NCBI GenBank assembly: GCA_029239575.1
Contig: JARBUP010000132.1
Span: 1-7,626 of the forward strand
Reading direction: 5' to 3'
Length of the DNA stretch: 7,626 nt
From: Bacillota bacterium
Lineage (GTDB): Bacteria; Bacillota; Clostridia; Tissierellales; Sedimentibacteraceae
Part shown: piece after piece, positions 4,987 through 7,626 of the stretch
Numbering within the stretch: position 1 is the first letter of the stretch
Layout of the letters: each line of letters begins with the position of its first letter
The notes under the pieces: generated by a model
Database searches by the model: none
Told to the model about the DNA's origin: nothing
What the model saw: the letters and a program-made list of their open reading frames with translations, nothing else
Made by a program: the position numbers and the translations under genes

Positions 4987-6420
4987 ATGGTTAAGAAATT
5001 GATAACGATTTTGTTAGTATTCATGATGATATTTACAGTTATGATTCCAACAAATGCATTTGCTGAAAGTAATGATTATGAAGGTCACTGGGCTGAAGAT
5101 ACCATACAATCATGGCTTGATTTAGGATATATTGAAGGATATCCAGATGGTTCTTTTAAACCTGAAGGCTTTGTAAAAAGAGCTGAATTTGTAACAATGG
5201 TTAATAGTTTGTTTGATTTTACAGAAAAATCTGATATAGCTTTTACAGATGTAAAACCAACAGATTGGTATTATGAAGAAGTTCAAAAAGCATTTAATGC
5301 TGGGTATATTTCTGGAATGTCATCGACTAAATTTGCACCAGAAGATTTGCTAACAAGAGAGCAAGCAGCTATTATAGTTTCAAATTTAATGGAGTTAGAA
5401 GGTAACATAGAAGGCACATCAGTATTTACAGATAGTAATAAAATATCTGATTGGGCAAAAGAACATGTAGGCGCAACGGCTGAAGCTAAGTTAATAATTG
5501 GTTATGATGTTGACAATACTTTTAGACCTCAAAACAACATAAAACGTGCTGAAGCAATTACTATATTAAACAGAACTATGTATTATGGACCTCCAACATT
5601 ATTTTTTGCTGAAATTTATGAAGTAAGCGGAATAAAATATTTATATTTATTATTTGATGAAGAAATAAATGTAAGTAAGTTATTTGCAAATAATAGTGAT
5701 TTTAGTAAATTAACTGGACAAGTATGGGGCGGAGCAAAAGTTGATTTATCAAGTAGTGATGATTTCGATGATGAAGTAATAATTGAGTTAGCTGCAAACA
5801 CTGTATTGTCAAAAGAAATAAGTATTTCTCCTAATTCATTAATAGATGCTTCAGGAGAAATTAATGCTGAAATTTCTTCAACTTTAATTTATATCTATGA
5901 AGATAATTTAGAAATATTAAATGAAGACATAGTTACTTATGTAAATGAAGATCCACAAAATTATATTATTGAAACTAAAGACACAGTAAAGATAAGTGAT
6001 TTAATAGGAGCTATAAAGCCTTTAAAAGACGGATATGAATTAAGAGTATTGGATGTTAATGGAAATATAGTTTTAAACAATACTTTAGTAAACAATTCAA
6101 TGGTATTAAGCTTATTTAATGAATCTGAAAATATAGAAAAAAATTATAAAATATCAGTTGTTCCAAGATTGAGTAGTAAAAATATATCTATAGTTAAAGA
6201 AGTTGACAATGAATATTTAAATTTAACTGTTAAAAATGGCGCAACAGTAGGACAGGTAATTAGTTCTATAAGTTCACAAACTACTCTTGATTCAATTCAA
6301 ATATTAGATTACTTAACAGATAAACCTATGGATAACAGCAAAATAGTTGATGAAAACATGATGCTATATATAGAAGTAGGTGGTTGGGATTATTTCTATT
6401 ATGGAATAATTGTAGAATAA
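4987..6420 (+). CDS. Secreted SLH-domain surface protein with two C-terminal repeat modules
   Basis: This 477-residue protein is exported and probably anchored to the wall. A Sec signal peptide covers 1-26 (MVKK, a hydrophobic core, then AFA before the cut). Three S-layer-homology repeats follow at about 29-72, 86-131 and 147-192. Each keeps the core motif that binds pyruvylated secondary wall polymer (VKRAE at 63-67, LTREQ at 122-126, IKRAE at 185-189). Residues 205-310 are a beta-rich segment I do not recognise. Two diverged copies of a module of about 70 residues close the protein (325-392 and 409-476). They align as TVKISDLIGAI with ATVGQVISSI, then RVLDVNGN with QILDYLTD, then a later NSMVLSL with NMMLYI. 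The pattern resembles beta modules seen in other clostridial exoproteins. No enzyme motif is seen. The gene is divergent from sigI across 167 bp and has its own terminator. Anchoring is confident; the cargo function is unknown. Confidence 0.9.
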   Translation: MVKKLITILLVFMMIFTVMIPTNAFAESNDYEGHWAEDTIQSWLDLGYIEGYPDGSFKPEGFVKRAEFVTMVNSLFDFTEKSDIAFTDVKPTDWYYEEVQKAFNAGYISGMSSTKFAPEDLLTREQAAIIVSNLMELEGNIEGTSVFTDSNKISDWAKEHVGATAEAKLIIGYDVDNTFRPQNNIKRAEAITILNRTMYYGPPTLFFAEIYEVSGIKYLYLLFDEEINVSKLFANNSDFSKLTGQVWGGAKVDLSSSDDFDDEVIIELAANTVLSKEISISPNSLIDASGEINAEISSTLIYIYEDNLEILNEDIVTYVNEDPQNYIIETKDTVKISDLIGAIKPLKDGYELRVLDVNGNIVLNNTLVNNSMVLSLFNESENIEKNYKISVVPRLSSKNISIVKEVDNEYLNLTVKNGATVGQVISSISSQTTLDSIQILDYLTDKPMDNSKIVDENMMLYIEVGGWDYFYYGIIVE

Positions 6421-6457
6421 ATTTTAGACAAAATAAAATAAACTTTATTAATAATCT

Positions 6458-6489
6458 AAATCCAGGCAAATGCTTGGATTTATTTTTTT
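6458..6489 (+). terminator. Intrinsic terminator of the SLH gene
   Basis: AAATCCAGGCA (6458-6468) pairs with TGCTTGGATTT (6471-6481), with one G-T wobble and a tight loop, followed by seven thymines (6483-6489). It begins 37 bases after the stop codon. Confidence 0.88.
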
Positions 6490-6527
6490 ATAATATATGA
6501 AAGTTCTACTTTCCTATATTATAAAAA
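6485..6527. repeat. 20-bp inverted repeat with a 3-base loop
   Basis: Bases 6485-6504 are the reverse complement of 6508-6527 except for one mismatch (6498 with 6514), leaving only TCT between the arms. The left arm overlaps the thymine run of the SLH terminator. The right arm ends seven bases before the first ATG of the amidohydrolase fragment. It could be a second terminator hairpin, a scar at the truncation point, or the remains of a small inverted-repeat element. No gene relies on it visibly. Confidence 0.7.
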
Positions 6528-6533
6528 TAAGGT

Positions 6534-6788
6534 ATGAAGGGGAAGATATCTTCAGATGCTGGAAATATTGCATATGTAGTTCCTACAGTACAATTTGGAT
6601 TCCCTCTATCAGCTGATAAAGTTATAGCTCTTCATTCAAATGATGCTGCAGAGGTAACTAAATCAGAATATGCTATGAACAATAGCCATTTAGCAGGAAA
6701 AATGATGGCAATAGCTGCTTACAGAGTAATGACTAATCCAACTGAATTAGCGGCTATTAAAGCAGAGTTTGATAAAAATTTTAAATAA
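6534..6788 (+). pseudogene. 3' fragment of an M20-family amidohydrolase gene
   Basis: The 84-residue frame matches the C-terminal end of M20 peptidases of the AbgB/aminoacylase type. SSDAGNIAYVVPTVQFGF (6-23) corresponds to the family's S-[ST]-D-x-G-[DN]-[IV]-[AS]-x-VVPT block. ALHSND (32-37) may hold the last metal-ligand histidine, and the helical tail with LAGKMMAIAAYRVMTNPTEL (53-72) is also typical. Intact enzymes are roughly 400-480 residues and cleave amide bonds with a two-metal centre. Here the N-terminal catalytic half and the lid domain are missing. The ATG at 6534 has only AAGG two bases upstream, a poor ribosome site, and an in-frame stop lies at 6528-6530. A terminator follows. 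I take it as a truncated, probably dead gene. A small expressed protein cannot be excluded, because the fragment itself has no frameshift. Confidence 0.7.
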
Positions 6789-6804
6789 GAATATATATTT
6801 GAAG

Positions 6805-6834
6805 AAGAGAGTCTAACAAATTAGGCTCTCTTTT
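6805..6834 (+). terminator. Terminator of the amidohydrolase fragment, perhaps used from both sides
   Basis: AAGAGAGTCTAA (6805-6816) pairs with TTAGGCTCTCTT (6821-6832) with one G-T wobble and a 4-base loop, then TT. It lies 17 bases after the fragment's stop. The stop codon of the minus-strand DivIVA-like gene (6835-6833) abuts it, and the same hairpin would form in that transcript, but its downstream thymine run is weak (CTTCTTC). Confidence 0.78.
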
Positions 6835-7297
6835 ATAATAGTTTTTTGCTTAGCTCTATTATTTCATTACTTAATTCTTTAAATTTTTCTTCTAATAAAT
6901 TATTTGATTCAGCCATTTCTTTAAGTTGTTTTTCTAATGATTGAATGGTAATTTTAAAGTTATAAAAATCTATGCCATTATATTCTGTATCAACAAATTT
7001 TAAATTTTTAACATTATTGAACAATAAATCATAAGAAGTTTCAACTTTGTTTAAACGTGCTATTAAAGCGTTATTATCATTTTGTATCAATTCTTTTTCT
7101 GCAAATAATGATTGAAGATTTATTTCAAATGTTTCATTTGATCTTTGTTGTTGTTGTTTTATAAAATTAATATAGTCATGTACAGATTTTTTTGTATACC
7201 CACCAAAAATGGTTTTTAACTCATGTGATAGTTCCTTTTCTTCTGCTTTTTCTCGTAGCATATCTATTAAGTTTATTTCATCATGTTTTGTATTCAT
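6833..7297 (-). CDS. Small DivIVA-like coiled-coil protein
   Basis: This 154-residue protein has no signal peptide or membrane helix. Residues 30-46 (IFGGYTKKSVHDYINFI) resemble the first DivIVA motif, in which an aromatic and a glycine-tyrosine pair precede a helix of the form V-D-x-F-L. A predicted coiled coil (about 47-93) follows, with a QQQQ run and a heptad-like pattern, then a short break (about 98-113, around EYNGIDFYNF) and a second coiled coil (about 114-154). DivIVA-family proteins sit at the inner membrane of poles and septa as scaffolds for division or wall synthesis. This one is shorter, and the N-terminal 25 residues before the motif are unusual. The start is the ATG at 7297 because GGAGG lies five bases upstream; an in-frame ATG at 7327 has no ribosome site. 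It is transcribed alone, with an inverted repeat in its leader. The DivIVA link is a pattern match by eye, so moderately sure. Confidence 0.6.
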   Translation of the reverse strand: MNTKHDEINLIDMLREKAEEKELSHELKTIFGGYTKKSVHDYINFIKQQQQRSNETFEINLQSLFAEKELIQNDNNALIARLNKVETSYDLLFNNVKNLKFVDTEYNGIDFYNFKITIQSLEKQLKEMAESNNLLEEKFKELSNEIIELSKKLL

Positions 7298-7302
7298 TAT
7301 AT

Positions 7303-7307
7303 CCTCC
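7303..7307 (-). promoter_or_regulatory. Ribosome binding site that fixes the start of the coiled-coil gene
   Basis: On the minus strand GGAGG (7307-7303) precedes the ATG at 7297 by five bases. This excludes the in-frame upstream ATGs at 7327 and 7309, whose extra residues are also unlike the family. Confidence 0.78.
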
Positions 7308-7341
7308 ATAAATAATATAAAATCCATTTATATTATTTATT
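7308..7341. repeat. 14-bp perfect inverted repeat in the leader of the coiled-coil gene
   Basis: Bases 7308-7321 are the exact reverse complement of 7328-7341, with a 6-base spacer (AATCCA). The repeat lies directly against the ribosome site on one side and overlaps a -10-like box on the other. That is where a repressor operator or a ribosome-site-adjacent RNA hairpin would be. All 28 arm bases are A or T, so chance formation in this AT-rich DNA is possible. Confidence 0.6.
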
Positions 7342-7369
7342 GTATTCTAATTGCATATTGAGTGTGATA
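7340..7369 (-). promoter_or_regulatory. Possible promoter of the coiled-coil gene
   Basis: On the minus strand TACAAT (7345-7340) is a five-of-six -10, with ATCACA (7369-7364) 18 bases upstream as a four-of-six -35. The transcript would begin within the 14-bp inverted repeat. Plausible, not strong. Confidence 0.35.
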
Positions 7370-7465
7370 GAGTAGAACTAAAAGTAAAGTTAATAAAATA
7401 CGTAAAATTAATGAATAAGATTGTATTTAACTATAATTAATTAAGTTTAATTAGAATAAAATATA

Positions 7466-7494
7466 TTGTTTTTTTATGTAATAAATGATATAAT
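7466..7494 (+). promoter_or_regulatory. Promoter of the gene entering at the right edge
   Basis: TTGTTT (7466-7471) is followed after 17 bases by TATAAT (7489-7494), preceded by TGA, giving an extended -10. It is the strongest housekeeping promoter in the window and shares ATGATATAAT with the galE promoter. The start would be near 7501, leaving a leader of about 40 bases. Confidence 0.6.
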
Positions 7495-7540
7495 CTAACA
7501 AAATATGACAAATACTTATAAGATATAGGAGAGACTTTAG

Positions 7541-7626
7541 ATGTCACAACATGATTTTTTATCATTTATTTTAAGAATGATACCGGAAGCCTTTTTAATG
7601 ATATATGCTGTTTGCAAATTAACTAA
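7541..7626 (+). CDS. N-terminus of a probable membrane protein, partial
   Basis: An ATG at 7541 with AGGAGA eight bases upstream and a good promoter opens a frame that continues to the window edge. The 28 visible residues begin MSQHDFLSFILRMIPEAF and continue hydrophobically (LMIYAVCKL), consistent with a first membrane helix. The combination of a short polar start and IPEAF before a helix recalls the N-termini of clostridial AgrC-like (GHKL) sensor kinases and related multi-pass proteins, but 28 residues cannot decide this. No function is assigned. Confidence 0.6.
   Translation, partial: MSQHDFLSFILRMIPEAFLMIYAVCKLT

Larger units (their letters stand above)
6421..6832. other. 412-base stretch without an intact gene
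   Basis: This interval between the SLH gene and the minus-strand coiled-coil gene contains the SLH terminator, the 20-bp inverted repeat, the amidohydrolase remnant and its terminator. No convincing promoter was seen for the remnant. Confidence 0.65.

Noticed and set aside
5616..5801. A 61-codon minus-strand open frame.
   Set aside because: Antisense to the SLH protein gene; Ser/Leu-rich shadow without a ribosome site.
7298..7327. A 10-residue upstream extension of the coiled-coil protein.
   Set aside because: The added codons overlap the GGAGG ribosome site and the inverted repeat, and the upstream ATG has no ribosome site of its own.
1..7626. CRISPR array, tRNA, rRNA, insertion sequence or phage genes.
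   Set aside because: I saw no regularly spaced direct repeats, tRNA-like cloverleaf, rRNA core sequence, transposase or integrase motif on either strand.

Overview
The window is AT-rich bacterial DNA (about 30% GC by eye, not computed) with strong GGAGG-type ribosome sites, many short hairpin terminators, an S-layer-homology (SLH) surface protein and a SigI/RsgI sigma/anti-sigma pair. Together these point to a low-GC Firmicute of the class Clostridia. The genus cannot be resolved from the sequence alone.

Layout. Bases 1-798 (minus) hold a nearly complete QueG-like protein with two 4Fe-4S clusters that runs off the left edge. Divergent from it is a GNAT acetyltransferase with a TTG start (1037-1585, plus) and its own terminator. 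A 422-base gap follows (1586-2007). It contains the decayed 3' end of a copper-amine-oxidase-N-domain gene (1723-1869) with its terminator still in place, then the galE promoter. galE (2008-3006, plus) encodes UDP-glucose 4-epimerase and meets the minus-strand sigI-rsgI operon tail to tail across a 38-bp perfect palindrome that probably terminates both.

The sigI-rsgI operon (4819 down to 3082) encodes an alternative sigma factor and its membrane anti-sigma factor, separated by one base. A sigma-I-type promoter (ACCC plus A-tract at -35, CGAA at -10) lies just upstream of sigI, suggesting autoregulation. Divergent from it across 167 bp is a secreted protein with three SLH repeats and two degenerate C-terminal repeat modules (4987-6420). 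RsgI proteins report envelope or extracellular conditions to SigI, so this arrangement suggests an envelope-stress or surface-remodelling locus. That functional link is inferred from position, not demonstrated.

Right of the SLH gene, bases 6421-6832 contain its terminator, a 43-bp near-perfect inverted repeat, and the 3' fragment of an M20 amidohydrolase gene with its own terminator. A small DivIVA-like coiled-coil protein follows on the minus strand (7297-6833), with a 14-bp perfect inverted repeat in its leader. The window ends with the first 28 codons of a probable membrane protein (7541 onward) behind a clear promoter.

No RNA genes, CRISPR arrays, insertion sequences or phage genes were found. 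I found no clear new multi-gene system. The points most worth following are the sigI/rsgI/SLH neighbourhood, the unknown C-terminal modules of the SLH protein, and two gene remnants that kept only their 3' ends.
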